Of a stretch of DNA of 64,000 nt, positions 33,960 through 42,500 are shown in pieces. The position numbers and the translations under genes were made by a program. This DNA comes from Sinanaerobacter sp. ZZT-01 (GTDB lineage: Bacteria; Bacillota; Clostridia; Peptostreptococcales; Anaerovoracaceae), in the NCBI RefSeq assembly GCF_035621135.1, contig NZ_CP141728.1, positions 1,984,001 to 2,048,000 of the forward strand, given 5' to 3'. Positions within the stretch are counted from its first letter, which is position 1. Every line of letters begins with the position of its first letter. The notes under the pieces were generated by a model. The model saw only the letters and a program-made list of their open reading frames with translations, made no database searches and was not told the origin of the DNA.

Positions 33960-35357
33960 ATGATGGAGGATTTGGTACAGAATATCCATATGTTTGCATT
34001 GTGGATGAATCGGTACCTATGGGGAGTTCCAATGCTTATTTTACTGTTTGGGACACATATTTACATGACATTTCGCACGGGAGTGATTCAGCAGAAAATT
34101 TTTCAAAGCATTCGATTATCGGTTACAAAAGATACTTGTGCAAAGGGAGATGTCAGCCAATTCGGAGCTTTAGCAACGGCATTGGCTTCTACAATCGGGA
34201 CAGGAAATATTGTAGGAGTCGGAACGGCAATTGCACTTGGGGGACCGGGGGCAGTTTTTTGGACTTGGCTTACGGGTTGTTTTGGGATCGCGACAAAATA
34301 TAGTGAAGCACTCATTGCCATTAAATATCGGGTACAGACAAAAGACGGATCGATGCTTGGTGGTGCGATGTATGCCTTGGAACGGGGACTGCAAATGAAA
34401 TGGCTTGCCGTTTTATTTGCATTTTTTACTGCACTTGCCGGATTTGGTATCGGATCCAGTGTGCAGGCAAATGCAGTTTCTGTTGTTATGAAAGAGAATT
34501 TTAATATACCCGAACAGATCAGCGGAGTTTTTCTTGCCGCTTTGGTAGCAGTTGTCATTCTGGGAGGAGTACAGTCCATTACAAAAGTTTGTGAAAAATT
34601 GGTCCCGTTTATGGCACTTTTTTATACATTGGGATGTATCTTTATTTTAATCATAAATAAAGAATATCTGATGCAGAGTATTGAAACGATTCTGCTTGGA
34701 GCTTTTTCAAAACGTGCAGCAGGAGGAGGCTTTGTCGGCTCTACCATATTGATCGCCTGTCGCTATGGTGTCGCAAGAGGGCTTTTTTCTAATGAATCGG
34801 GCATGGGATCTGCACCAATTGTAGCTGCTGCAGCACAGACAAGAAATCCAGTACGTCAAGCTATGATCTCCTCCACGGCAACTTTTTGGGATACGGGAAT
34901 TGTTTGCGGAATAACCGGCCTGGTTTTAGTCAGCACGATTATAGCAAATCCTCAAATTAATGCAGTAGTAGGAAATGGTGGTCAGCTTACGTCTTTAGCA
35001 TTTGAAAAAATTCCTTATATTGGATCGGCGATTTTAGCTTTTGGAATGCTGGCTTTTGCATTTTCAACCATTTTGGGTTGGTCCTATTACGGAGAAAAAG
35101 CAGCACAATACCTATTTGGGAAAAAAATCATTTTTCCTTATCGCATTGCATGGATCGCAATGGTTTTTATAGGGGCAATTTCAAATTTGGACGTAATATG
35201 GAGCCTTTCTGATATGATGAATGCACTGATGGCGATTCCAAACCTAATTGCAATTTTACTGCTGAGTCATGTGATTGCAAAAGAAACACAATACTATGTT
35301 TATGAAGATCATCTGGATGAGATAGACCAGACTCCGATTCCTATTATCAATCGTTAA
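33960..35357 (+). CDS. Alanine/glycine:cation symporter (AGCS family)
   Basis: This 465-residue membrane transporter takes up alanine or glycine with sodium. Family blocks are present: GDVSQFGALATALASTIGTGNIVGVGTAIALGGPGA-type region near residues 60-95 (the AGCS signature) and GLFSNESGMGSAPIVAAAA near 275-295. About eleven hydrophobic segments are visible. The start could be 33960 or the adjacent ATG at 33963; AGAGAGGTG lies just upstream. It is a single-gene unit after a structured 200-nt leader region. Confidence 0.92.
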   Translation: MMEDLVQNIHMFALWMNRYLWGVPMLILLFGTHIYMTFRTGVIQQKIFQSIRLSVTKDTCAKGDVSQFGALATALASTIGTGNIVGVGTAIALGGPGAVFWTWLTGCFGIATKYSEALIAIKYRVQTKDGSMLGGAMYALERGLQMKWLAVLFAFFTALAGFGIGSSVQANAVSVVMKENFNIPEQISGVFLAALVAVVILGGVQSITKVCEKLVPFMALFYTLGCIFILIINKEYLMQSIETILLGAFSKRAAGGGFVGSTILIACRYGVARGLFSNESGMGSAPIVAAAAQTRNPVRQAMISSTATFWDTGIVCGITGLVLVSTIIANPQINAVVGNGGQLTSLAFEKIPYIGSAILAFGMLAFAFSTILGWSYYGEKAAQYLFGKKIIFPYRIAWIAMVFIGAISNLDVIWSLSDMMNALMAIPNLIAILLLSHVIAKETQYYVYEDHLDEIDQTPIPIINR

Positions 35358-35524
35358 TACTCATTTTACAAATTCATATGAAGAATCTTCACAGAAAGGT
35401 TTTATACTGTTCTTTTTAGGGTAAAATATATTCTGGATTCCTATGAAAAACTATACGAAGAAGGGAATTCATGGTATACTAAGCTGTTAATAAATTTGCA
35501 AAACAGATGCAGGTTTATAAATAT

Positions 35525-35554
35525 TTGAGATTCATTTAAAATGAATCATATTAG
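35525..35554 (+). promoter_or_regulatory. trxB promoter with palindrome in the spacer
   Basis: TTGAGA (35525-35530) and TATTAG (35549-35554) are 18 bp apart. GATTCATTT-A-AAATGAATC (35529-35547) is a perfect palindrome filling the spacer, a likely regulator site. Confidence 0.5.
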
Positions 35555-35585
35555 GTTTTAAATATAGAAGTAACGGAGGAATGTG

Positions 35586-36521
35586 ATGAAAGTATATGAC
35601 GTTGTTATCGTTGGCGGCGGACCTGCAGGACTTTCTGCTGCACTTTATGCGGGAAGAGCAACGCTTTCTACCTTGCTGATTGAAAAGGAACAAGTTGGCG
35701 GACAGATTATAATGACATCGAGAATTGAAAATTATCCGGGTTGTGTTGAGGAAGAATCCGGCGCAACTTTGATTGACCGCATGAAGAAACAGGCTGCAAA
35801 TTTTGGTGTTGAAACAATTTCGGATGAGATAACAGAAGTTGATTTTTCAAGAGAAATCAAGGTTTTAAAAGGCCAAAACGAGACCTATCGTGCAAAGGCG
35901 ATCATCATTGCATCCGGGGCGACTTCCAAACGGCTAGGTTGTGAAGGAGAAGAAATGTTCATTGGTCGCGGTGTTTCTTATTGTGCGACTTGCGATGCTT
36001 CTTTTTTCCGAGGACTGGATGTATTTGTAGTCGGTGGTGGAGACACAGCAGTGGAAGAAGCTCTTTTTCTTACAAAATTTGCAAGGAAAGTAACGATTAT
36101 TCATCGCCGAGACCAACTGCGTGCTGCTAAATCCATACAGGAGAAAGCAAGGAAAAATCCTAAAATTTCTTTTATATGGAATTCGGCAATTGAATCTCTT
36201 TCCGGAGACGGTATTTTAGAAAAAGTGGTTATTAAAAATTTAAAAACAGGGGAAAAGACTGAATATGTGGCCAGTCCTGAGGATATGACCTTCGGTGTTT
36301 TCATTTTTGTAGGATATGAGCCAAATGCTGATTTATTTAAGAATGAATTGGATTTAGATAAGGGTTATATTAAAACGGATGAGTTAATGCAGACTTCCGT
36401 TGATGGTGTATATGCTGCGGGAGATGTTCGGGTGAAGAGCTTGCGTCAGGTTGTTACAGCAGTTGCTGATGGAGCAGTCAGTGCGGTACAGGCGGAAAAA
36501 TATATAAATTCTTTGGAATAA
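35586..36521 (+). CDS. trxB: Thioredoxin reductase
   Basis: This 311-residue FAD/NADPH enzyme reduces thioredoxin or a thioredoxin-like partner. It has the FAD-binding GGGPAGLSAALYAGRA near the N-terminus, the redox CATC at 133-136, the NADPH motif VVGGGDTAVEEALFL, and the C-terminal FAD motif VYAAGDVR. The NADPH region has HRRDQLRA, consistent with NADPH specificity. GGAGGA precedes the start; GTG at 35583 is a less likely alternative. No thioredoxin gene is next to it. It is followed 18 nt later by another FAD protein gene. Confidence 0.93.
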   Translation: MKVYDVVIVGGGPAGLSAALYAGRATLSTLLIEKEQVGGQIIMTSRIENYPGCVEEESGATLIDRMKKQAANFGVETISDEITEVDFSREIKVLKGQNETYRAKAIIIASGATSKRLGCEGEEMFIGRGVSYCATCDASFFRGLDVFVVGGGDTAVEEALFLTKFARKVTIIHRRDQLRAAKSIQEKARKNPKISFIWNSAIESLSGDGILEKVVIKNLKTGEKTEYVASPEDMTFGVFIFVGYEPNADLFKNELDLDKGYIKTDELMQTSVDGVYAAGDVRVKSLRQVVTAVADGAVSAVQAEKYINSLE

Positions 36522-36539
36522 AAGAATGCGGAGGAAAGA

Positions 36540-37919
36540 ATGAAAAAGTACGATGTAATTATTGTTGGAGCAGGTGCCAGCGGAGTATTTATGTCTTATG
36601 AAATGACGAAAAGAGATAATAAGGCAAAGGTTCTTATGATTGATAAAGGGGCAAACTTAGAAAAGAGAGTATGTCCAATCAAATTAGGGAAGGTAAGCAA
36701 TTGCATTAAATGCAGTCCCTGCCATATTATGAACGGTTATGGTGGAGCTGGTACGCTTTCGGATGGAAAGTATAACATTACAAATCAATTTGGAGGCGAT
36801 TTGCACCGCTATGTAGGTGCAGAGGAAGCTTTACAGCTGATGGAATATGTGGATGAAGTACTTTGTGAGATGGGTGGAGCCGATGCGAAGCTTTACTCAA
36901 CCGGAAGCACGGATTTAAAGACAACTGCACTGCGCAGCAATTTACATTTGTTAGATGCTAAAGTGAGACATTTGGGAACTGATCGGAATGTGCGCATTTT
37001 AGGAAAGATTTTTGATTATACAAAAGATCGCATTGATACGATGTTTTATACTACAATATCAAAGGTGGAAAAGCTGGGAGAAGGTTTTTCCGTCACGACG
37101 GATAAAGGAGAGCAATTTCAGTGTAATGAATTGGTTCTTGCCACAGGACGTTCCGGTTCAAAATGGATTTCAGATGTCTGCAATCAAATGGACATTGAAT
37201 TGGAATCCAATCGTGTGGACATCGGTGTGCGGGTAGAGCTTCCGGCTGAAGTATTTAAGCATATTACAGATGAAGTTTACGAAAGCAAAATTGTTTATAA
37301 GACCGATAAGTATAATGATATGGTGCGTACTTTCTGCATGAATCCTTATGGAGAAGTTGTTTCAGAAAATACGAACGGCATTGTAACCGTAAATGGTCAT
37401 AGCTATTCTGATCCTGCATTGCGGACAGAAAATACTAATTTTGCATTACTTGTCTCAAATAAATTTACGGAGCCATTTAAAAACAGCAATGAATATGGTG
37501 AGTCGATTGCAAAGCTTTCGAACATGCTTGGCGGTGGTGTCTTATTACAGCGTTTTGGTGACTTAGTAAAAGGAAGAAGAAGCAGTGCGCGAAGGATGGA
37601 AAAATGTTTTACAAACCCGACATTAAAAGCGACACCGGGAGATTTGAGTTTGGTAATTCCGAAGAGACAGCTGGATGCCATCATTGAAATGATTTACGCA
37701 TTGGATAAGATTGCACCCGGTACAGCAAATGAGGATACCTTGCTTTATGGTGTAGAAGTTAAATTTTATAATTCCAAGGTTCAAGTGGATGGAAATCTTG
37801 AGACGAAAGTAAAAGGCTTATATGCTTTGGGAGATGGCTCAGGTGTAACACATTCTCTGTCCCAGGCATCGGCCAGCGGCGTATGGGTAGCACGTAGGCT
37901 GCTTGAACGATATCAGTAA
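36540..37919 (+). CDS. FAD-dependent dehydrogenase with cysteine cluster
   Basis: This 459-residue flavoprotein starts YDVIIVGAGASGVFMSYEM, a dinucleotide-binding motif. It ends LYALGDGSGVTHSLSQASASGVWVARRL, the FAD-binding C-terminal block. A distinctive segment near residues 42-60 (RVCPIKLGKVSNCIKCSPCHIMNG split by position) gives C-x11-C-x2-C-x2-C spacing, suggesting an iron-sulfur or redox-cysteine site. GGYGGAGTLSDGKYN-like residues follow. The family is common in anaerobes and has no proven substrate. It is probably co-transcribed with trxB. Confidence 0.8.
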   Translation: MKKYDVIIVGAGASGVFMSYEMTKRDNKAKVLMIDKGANLEKRVCPIKLGKVSNCIKCSPCHIMNGYGGAGTLSDGKYNITNQFGGDLHRYVGAEEALQLMEYVDEVLCEMGGADAKLYSTGSTDLKTTALRSNLHLLDAKVRHLGTDRNVRILGKIFDYTKDRIDTMFYTTISKVEKLGEGFSVTTDKGEQFQCNELVLATGRSGSKWISDVCNQMDIELESNRVDIGVRVELPAEVFKHITDEVYESKIVYKTDKYNDMVRTFCMNPYGEVVSENTNGIVTVNGHSYSDPALRTENTNFALLVSNKFTEPFKNSNEYGESIAKLSNMLGGGVLLQRFGDLVKGRRSSARRMEKCFTNPTLKATPGDLSLVIPKRQLDAIIEMIYALDKIAPGTANEDTLLYGVEVKFYNSKVQVDGNLETKVKGLYALGDGSGVTHSLSQASASGVWVARRLLERYQ

Positions 37920-37997
37920 TAATATTGACAGGTAAAAAGCTTACAAGAAACGTAAGAAATATATGAAGTTTTGGAAGCACTTAAGGCGACAAAAGGT

Positions 37998-39098
37998 ATG
38001 AAGCAGAAGATTTTTGCATTTATAAAAAATGAAATGGTATTATTTGTAGCAGCCGCATTTGCGGCTGCTTCTATGTGTATTGTGCCACCGACAGGAAGTT
38101 ATTTGGATTATTTTGATTTTTCAGTATTAGCTTTGCTGTTTTGTCTGATGGCAGTTGTTAATGGATTACAGGATAAGGGTGTCTTGTTTCAATTTGCATA
38201 TGCATTGCTTTCCCGGATAGACAATCTGCGCCGTTTAAGCGAAGTGCTGGTTTTTCTTTGCTTCTTTTCGTCCATGTTTGTAACAAATGACGTTGCACTC
38301 CTGACTTTTGTACCTTTTTCTGCTCTGATTCTTACCTATACAAAACAGGAAAAGTATTTAATTTACGTTTTAGTTTTACAGACTATTGCCGCAAATTTGG
38401 GGAGCATGCTGACACCAATGGGAAATCCGCAGAATCTCTATTTGTATCAACATTTTCAGTTAAAGGCATTTGATTTTGTGGCGATAACCTTTCCAATTAC
38501 AGCGTTCTCGTCATTTCTTTTACTGTTAGCTTGCCAGTTTGTGAAGAAAGAGAAGGTGCAAGTCACATTTTCAGAGAAGGTAGTTTTGAAAAAACCTAAA
38601 ATCGTAGCAGGTTATGCCGTTTTATTTTTTTTGTGTCTTCTTGCGGTTGTTCATCTTCTTCATTATGTAATTGTACTGGCTGTGGTTTGTATCTTTATCT
38701 ATTTTTTAGACAAAAAAAATTTTCAGAGCGTAGATTATTCCCTACTGCTTACTTTTATATGCTTCTTCATTTTTGTAGGAAATCTTGGAAAGATGGATTC
38801 CTTTTGTTCAATTATGAGCCGTTTTTTGGTGGGAAGGGAAAAAGAGGCTGCTGTTCTCCTGAGCCAGTTGATTAGCAACGTTCCGGCGGCTGTGCTGCTT
38901 TCCGGATTTACATACGACGCTCGTGCCCTTGTTGTCGGAACGAACATCGGCGGATTGGGAACATTGGTTGCTTCACTGGCAAGTTTGATTTCATTTAAGC
39001 TGTATACGAAAATAGAGAATGCAAATCCGTTACGTTATATTGTTACATTTACTGGTGTGAATGCTTTTTTCTTAATTATACTAATGACAGTTTTTTAA
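37998..39098 (+). CDS. ArsB/CitM-type ion transporter (SLC13-like permease)
   Basis: This membrane protein of about 366 residues has about ten hydrophobic helices in two repeats. NDVALLTFVPFSALIL and GSMLTPMGNPQNLYLY in the first half, and LISNVPAAVLLSGF and GTNIGGLGTLVASLASL in the second, are the paired re-entrant loop motifs of the ion transporter superfamily. The substrate may be a dicarboxylate, arsenite or sodium and cannot be told. The start is uncertain: ATG 37998 gives the natural N-terminus, while TTG 37971 is open in frame; neither has a strong ribosome site. Confidence 0.8.
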   Translation: MKQKIFAFIKNEMVLFVAAAFAAASMCIVPPTGSYLDYFDFSVLALLFCLMAVVNGLQDKGVLFQFAYALLSRIDNLRRLSEVLVFLCFFSSMFVTNDVALLTFVPFSALILTYTKQEKYLIYVLVLQTIAANLGSMLTPMGNPQNLYLYQHFQLKAFDFVAITFPITAFSSFLLLLACQFVKKEKVQVTFSEKVVLKKPKIVAGYAVLFFLCLLAVVHLLHYVIVLAVVCIFIYFLDKKNFQSVDYSLLLTFICFFIFVGNLGKMDSFCSIMSRFLVGREKEAAVLLSQLISNVPAAVLLSGFTYDARALVVGTNIGGLGTLVASLASLISFKLYTKIENANPLRYIVTFTGVNAFFLIILMTVF

Positions 39099-39151
39099 TT
39101 ATTTACTTGATTTTCCTTGTTTTTCATGCTAATATATTCTTCGTAACATAT

Positions 39152-39238
39152 GCAGGCATGGCGGAATTGGCAGACGCGCACGGTTCAGGTCCGTGTGAGG
39201 GTTTCTTCATGGAGGTTCGAGTCCTCTTGCCTGCACCA
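39152..39238 (+). tRNA. tRNA-Leu (anticodon CAG)
   Basis: This 87-nt class II tRNA has acceptor GCAGGCA/TGCCTGC, anticodon arm CACGG/CCGTG around TTCAGGT (anticodon CAG), a long variable arm, T-loop GTTCGAG and encoded CCA at 39236-39238. It marks the left border of the accessory half of the window. Confidence 0.96.
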
Positions 39239-39279
39239 AAAGACCTATCTTCCAGCAAGGGGAATTTAGGTCTTTTTTT
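39239..39279 (+). terminator. Terminator of tRNA-Leu
   Basis: AAAGACCTA (39239-39247) pairs with TAGGTCTTT (39267-39275), followed by more T residues, directly after the tRNA. Confidence 0.85.
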
Positions 39280-39338
39280 ATGCTTTAAACTCTATGATGT
39301 AACAAGTACAGATTATTTATATAATCTCAGCAACAGTG

Positions 39339-39391
39339 TTGACATAAAGAAAAATATAAACGATAATAAAACTATTATCCAACATTGGATA
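39339..39391 (+). promoter_or_regulatory. padR promoter and operator
   Basis: TTGACA (39339-39344) and GATAAT (39362-39367) are 17 bp apart. The palindrome TATCCAA-CA-TTGGATA (39376-39391) lies at the transcription start, ideal for self-repression. The same core recurs at 40053-40078. Confidence 0.8.
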
Positions 39392-39402
39392 GGAGGGATT
39401 AT

Positions 39403-40011
39403 ATGGTTCAATTGCTAATACTTTATTATCTAAGTCTAAAATCAACACATGGATACGAAATTCAGAAATTTATTCAATTAAGCGAGATGGATAAATGGAA
39501 CAATATACAATCAGGCTCTATCTATTATGCCATGAGTAAATTAGAAAAAAACGAATATATTAAGTTAATTGACACGTTGGGTACCGGTGAGAAGTCCAAA
39601 CGTATTTTTGCCATCACTGAAAAAGGACGTTCCCATCTAAAAGAAATGGCAATGAGTGAAATGCAAAAATCATTGTGGAGCATTTGTTCTGAAAAGTTCT
39701 TAGTATACCCTATGGTTGCCAATCTAACAAAGGAAGAATTGTCATTCACCATCAGCACGCATATTGAGGACTTGAAACGTAAGGAGCATGATATTGAAAA
39801 ATGGACGAAGGAAAAGGAGAATACAGCCTCCTCTGTTGAAAGAGCGACATTACAACTGATGAAAAATACAGTTTGCAGTCAGATTGCTTGGCATGATGTT
39901 CTACTTGAAAATATTGATGAGACAATCAAAAGCGCAGCAAATATTTCTCAACTCATAAAATCCTTAGACTTCTCCAAATCTGCCATAGAAGTTCAGTTAC
40001 AAATGCCATAA
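39403..40011 (+). CDS. PadR-family transcriptional regulator
   Basis: This 202-residue repressor has the PadR winged helix at about 1-80 (MVQLLILYYLSLKSTHGYEI, then GSIYYAMSKLEKNEYI and the RIFAITEKGRSHL wing) and a helical C-terminal dimerisation domain (about 95-200). PadR proteins commonly respond to phenolics or drugs. AGGAGG precedes the ATG at 39403. Its operator sequence also lies before the flavoprotein gene that follows, so the two probably form a regulon. Confidence 0.92.
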   Translation: MVQLLILYYLSLKSTHGYEIQKFIQLSEMDKWNNIQSGSIYYAMSKLEKNEYIKLIDTLGTGEKSKRIFAITEKGRSHLKEMAMSEMQKSLWSICSEKFLVYPMVANLTKEELSFTISTHIEDLKRKEHDIEKWTKEKENTASSVERATLQLMKNTVCSQIAWHDVLLENIDETIKSAANISQLIKSLDFSKSAIEVQLQMP

Positions 40012-40014
40012 AAA

Positions 40015-40042
40015 ATCCCGCATCACTTTACAGATGCGGGAT
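40015..40042. terminator. Hairpin after padR
   Basis: ATCCCGCATC (40015-40024) and GATGCGGGAT (40033-40042) form a perfect 10-bp stem. On the plus strand it is followed by A rather than T, so plus-strand termination would be weak; read on the minus strand a T run follows. Confidence 0.5.
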
Positions 40043-40052
40043 AAAAAATAAT

Positions 40053-40078
40053 CCATATATCCAACGTTGGATATATGG
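40053..40078 (+). promoter_or_regulatory. 26-bp perfect palindrome, PadR operator copy
   Basis: The 26 nt from 40053 to 40078 are a perfect palindrome with core ATCCAACGTTGGAT. This differs from the padR operator core (ATCCAACATTGGAT) only at the centre. It lies 21 nt before the flavoprotein start codon. Confidence 0.8.
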
Positions 40079-40099
40079 CAATATTAAGGAGATATGAAT

Positions 40100-40900
40100 A
40101 TGAAAGTTGTTATTGTAATGGGCAGCCCCCGAAAAAAGGATAGCTTTAATGTATGCAAAGAGATTGAAAATAACCTAAAACTGCACAATCAAGATGTTGA
40201 GTTCGACTACATATTTCTTGGGGAGCACCACATCGAAGATTGCAAAGGCTGTATGCTTTGCTTTCAAAAAAGCGAAAATAGCTGTCCCTGTCGAGATGAT
40301 TTGAACGACTTGAAAAAGCGTTTGTTCAGTGCTGACGGATTGATTGCCACAAGTCCTGTCTATGCATATCAAGTCACAGCGCAGTTAAAGCGTTTCATCG
40401 ACAGAATGTCCTATTTATTTCACAGACAAGAACTGGTGGGCAAGCCTGCCTTGATTGCGGTAACGACAGATGGCGGAGGCAGTAAACAGGTTTATAAATT
40501 TCTGAAGATGACATTATCGGGCTGGGGTATGGACATCGTGGGAGATGTGCAGATTATTTCCCCCACATATTTTAAGGACCGCCTGCCCAAGAGTGCCTTT
40601 GGATATGATGAGTATTATCATGAGCAGAACAGTAAAAAAATTAAAAAGATATCAAAGCACTTTTACAATCGCCTTTCGGCAACACAAAAACGGCAGCCTG
40701 CATTTTATGATGTTTTTATGTTTAACTGTTTGCGTAGCAAAACCTATACATCCAAAGTGGATCGTGCCTATTGGGAAGAAAAAGGCTGGTTGAATGCGGA
40801 CTATTTTTACCAGATTAAAATGAACCCTGTCAAAAGAATATTCGGACGCGCAATGAAAGGCTTTATACATTTGGTAGGTGCGAGATATTTAGAGAAATGA
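40100..40900 (+). CDS. Flavodoxin-fold NAD(P)H oxidoreductase, PadR-controlled
   Basis: This 266-residue flavoprotein opens MKVVIVMGSPRKKDSFNVCK (FMN phosphate loop). A cysteine cluster follows (CKGCMLCFQKSENSCPC), and then SPVYAYQVTAQLKRFIDRMS. The C-terminal 90 residues are an extension rich in basic and aromatic residues (YWEEKGWLNADYFYQIK) not seen in the simple enzyme at 8444. The role may be detoxification of the compound sensed by PadR, which is inference. The ATG at 40100 is 8 nt from AAGGAG; ATG 40094 is too close. Confidence 0.85.
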   Translation: MKVVIVMGSPRKKDSFNVCKEIENNLKLHNQDVEFDYIFLGEHHIEDCKGCMLCFQKSENSCPCRDDLNDLKKRLFSADGLIATSPVYAYQVTAQLKRFIDRMSYLFHRQELVGKPALIAVTTDGGGSKQVYKFLKMTLSGWGMDIVGDVQIISPTYFKDRLPKSAFGYDEYYHEQNSKKIKKISKHFYNRLSATQKRQPAFYDVFMFNCLRSKTYTSKVDRAYWEEKGWLNADYFYQIKMNPVKRIFGRAMKGFIHLVGARYLEK

Positions 40901-41326
40901 TACTGTATGCACGGAGTATGAGCATAATATCCCGTAATAGTTCAAATCCCCTATAAAAATAGGCTCGCATCTACAATTCCTGTATTACCAGAAGATTATA
41001 TGAGCGAGTTTACGACTGATATATTTTCAGTAATAACCGAATTGGCAAAAAACAAGAAGGATGGTCTAAAGGAGTTAGTTAATTATTTTATTCAAAACGG
41101 GCTTATTTCAAATTACGAAAAAGATATTCTCAAAATACTTAATGAATTTATAAATAAGTTTCAATTTTTAATTGTGGCAATGGGTGCCCCATTATACTCG
41201 AAACAAATTTATCCTTTAGTGATAGCACTAAACAACTTGTTCCATAGGGGTAATCTTAATAGCTTTTTGGCACATTTATGGTACAATCCTGTCATACATA
41301 TTATTTATATACTATATGGGGGATGT
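40901..41326 (+). other. Gap with an open but unsupported reading frame
   Basis: A frame is open from 41000 and runs into the GNAT gene, but it lacks a ribosome site and I recognise no domain (VITELAKNKKDGLKELVNYF is typical of its composition). It may be a decayed gene. At 40918-40963 a segment starting TATGAGCATAA recurs after the GNAT gene. Confidence 0.35.
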
Positions 41327-41767
41327 ATGAAAACAATTAAAGTTGAAAATAGAAATCAAGCACTAATAGAACAGCTTGAAAAAGTCTGGAAAGCTTCTGT
41401 AAAAGAAACACATCTATTTTTATCAAATGAAGAAATAAACAATATCCAAAAATACATTCCGCAGGCATTAATGGCGATTCCTAATTTAATTGTTGCAGAG
41501 AACGAAAATGGCGAGCCAATTGCATTTATGGGGATAGATAAACAGAAACTTGAGATGTTATTTATTGCTCCCACAGAACGTGGACGCGGTTTAGGGAAAA
41601 AATTACTTGAATATGGCATCAAAGAATACAGAGTTAATGAATTAGGGGTTAATGAACAAAATCCTCAAGCAAAAGGTTTTTATGAACATATGGGATTTAG
41701 GGTTTATAAAAGAACCGAAACAGATGAACAAGGTATGCCATATCCTATTTTATACATGAGATTATGA
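41327..41767 (+). CDS. GNAT-family N-acetyltransferase
   Basis: This 146-residue GCN5-related acetyltransferase has the acetyl-CoA motif LEMLFIAPTERGRGLGKKLLEYG (about 83-105, with the RGRGLGK loop). The C-terminal block QAKGFYEHMGFRVYKRTETDEQG is typical. Substrate unknown; homologues acetylate small amines, antibiotics or proteins. The ATG at 41327 follows GGGGGA. It is bracketed by imperfect direct repeats at 40918-40963 and 41763-41808, consistent with insertion as a unit. Confidence 0.87.
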   Translation: MKTIKVENRNQALIEQLEKVWKASVKETHLFLSNEEINNIQKYIPQALMAIPNLIVAENENGEPIAFMGIDKQKLEMLFIAPTERGRGLGKKLLEYGIKEYRVNELGVNEQNPQAKGFYEHMGFRVYKRTETDEQGMPYPILYMRL

Positions 41768-41808
41768 GCATAACCCGTGGTGAAAGTTCAAATAAACCTG
41801 TCATAAAT
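41763..41808. repeat. Imperfect direct repeat flanking the GNAT gene
   Basis: TATGAGCATAA, then CCCGT, then AGTTCAAAT occur here and at 40918-40963 with the same order and similar spacing. A second hairpin, CTGTCATA/TATGACAG (41798-41805, 41820-41827), overlaps the right copy. Confidence 0.45.
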
Positions 41809-41902
41809 GACGTAAATGCTATGACAGTTCAATTGACCCGCACAGCCAGAAGATTAGGTCAAAATAGATACAGAGCTGAAAAGCCAGTGTTTATGCGGCC
41901 TG

Positions 41903-41942
41903 ACGAGGGTTTTGAATGAAAAATTCAAGACCCTCGTTTTTC
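41903..41942 (+). terminator. First of three tandem element-type hairpins
   Basis: ACGAGGGTTTTGAAT (41903-41917) pairs with 41923-41937, with one G-T, and TTTTT follows. A second hairpin (CACCC..GCTTT / AAAGC..GGGTG, about 41950-41979) follows it. Such strings of hairpins are common between cargo genes of Tn1549-like elements. Confidence 0.75.
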
Positions 41943-42049
41943 ATAGATGCACCCTGCTTTTTAACAAGAAAGCGGGGTGTTTCTCGTTTTAGGCCGGAAT
42001 CAGTCCGGCAGACAATTTAATAAAGCCAATACCCTACGGGGCAATTTTG

Positions 42050-42094
42050 AAGCGGCTGTGTTCTTCGTAACTGAAAACCACAGCCGCTTTTTTT
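42050..42094 (+). terminator. Third tandem hairpin
   Basis: AAGCGGCTGTG (42050-42060) is complementary to CACAGCCGCTT (42079-42089), followed by a T run to 42094. Confidence 0.8.
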
Positions 42095-42150
42095 GCGCCC
42101 AAAATCAAAATGAAAGGACAGATGCACCATGAAAAATGAACTTACGACCG

Positions 42151-42405
42151 GACGATGCCTTTTTTTATTGCGATCCGCCCTATTACATGACCGAGGGTCA
42201 CTATGCGGTGGAGTTTCTTAAAACTGACCACCAGCGGCTCCGGGATGCGCTGGCAGGATGCAGGGGCAAGTAGATGGTCGGCTACAACGACTGTGAATTT
42301 ATTCGGGAGCTGTATCGGGATTATACCATCACCCCGGTTACCCGCCTGAGCAATCTGGCGCAGCGGTATGAGGGCGGCTGCCTCCTATATCATTTTACAG
42401 TTCAG
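42151..42405 (+). pseudogene. Remnant of a DNA adenine methylase (D12 class)
   Basis: The plus-strand frame starting at 42151 reads DDAFFYCDPPYYMTEGHYAV, containing the catalytic DPPYY motif of N6-adenine methyltransferases. It continues to an amber stop at 42271 where the family usually has a residue before the conserved MVGYND. The same frame then resumes as MVGYNDCEFIRELYRDYT. The N-terminal half is missing, and a nearby ATG at 42129 is out of frame. The G+C is higher than the flanks. This is a decayed mobile-element gene. Confidence 0.75.
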
Positions 42406-42500
42406 GTGAAAAAAAAGAACGTTTTATATATTTGCTTTATTTACGAAATGTAGGTTCGTATCCAGAAGTTAAGCAATATAAAAAATATTTCTTTCACCCC

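Noticed and set aside
39152..39280. tRNA-Leu as a current integration site
   Set aside because: I found no repeat of the tRNA 3' end and no integrase gene in the window, so the accessory region next to it cannot be called an island by attachment sites.
41000..41326. In-frame N-terminal extension of the GNAT gene
   Set aside because: The GNAT domain has its own ATG with GGGGGA at 41327; the extension has no recognised domain and no ribosome site.
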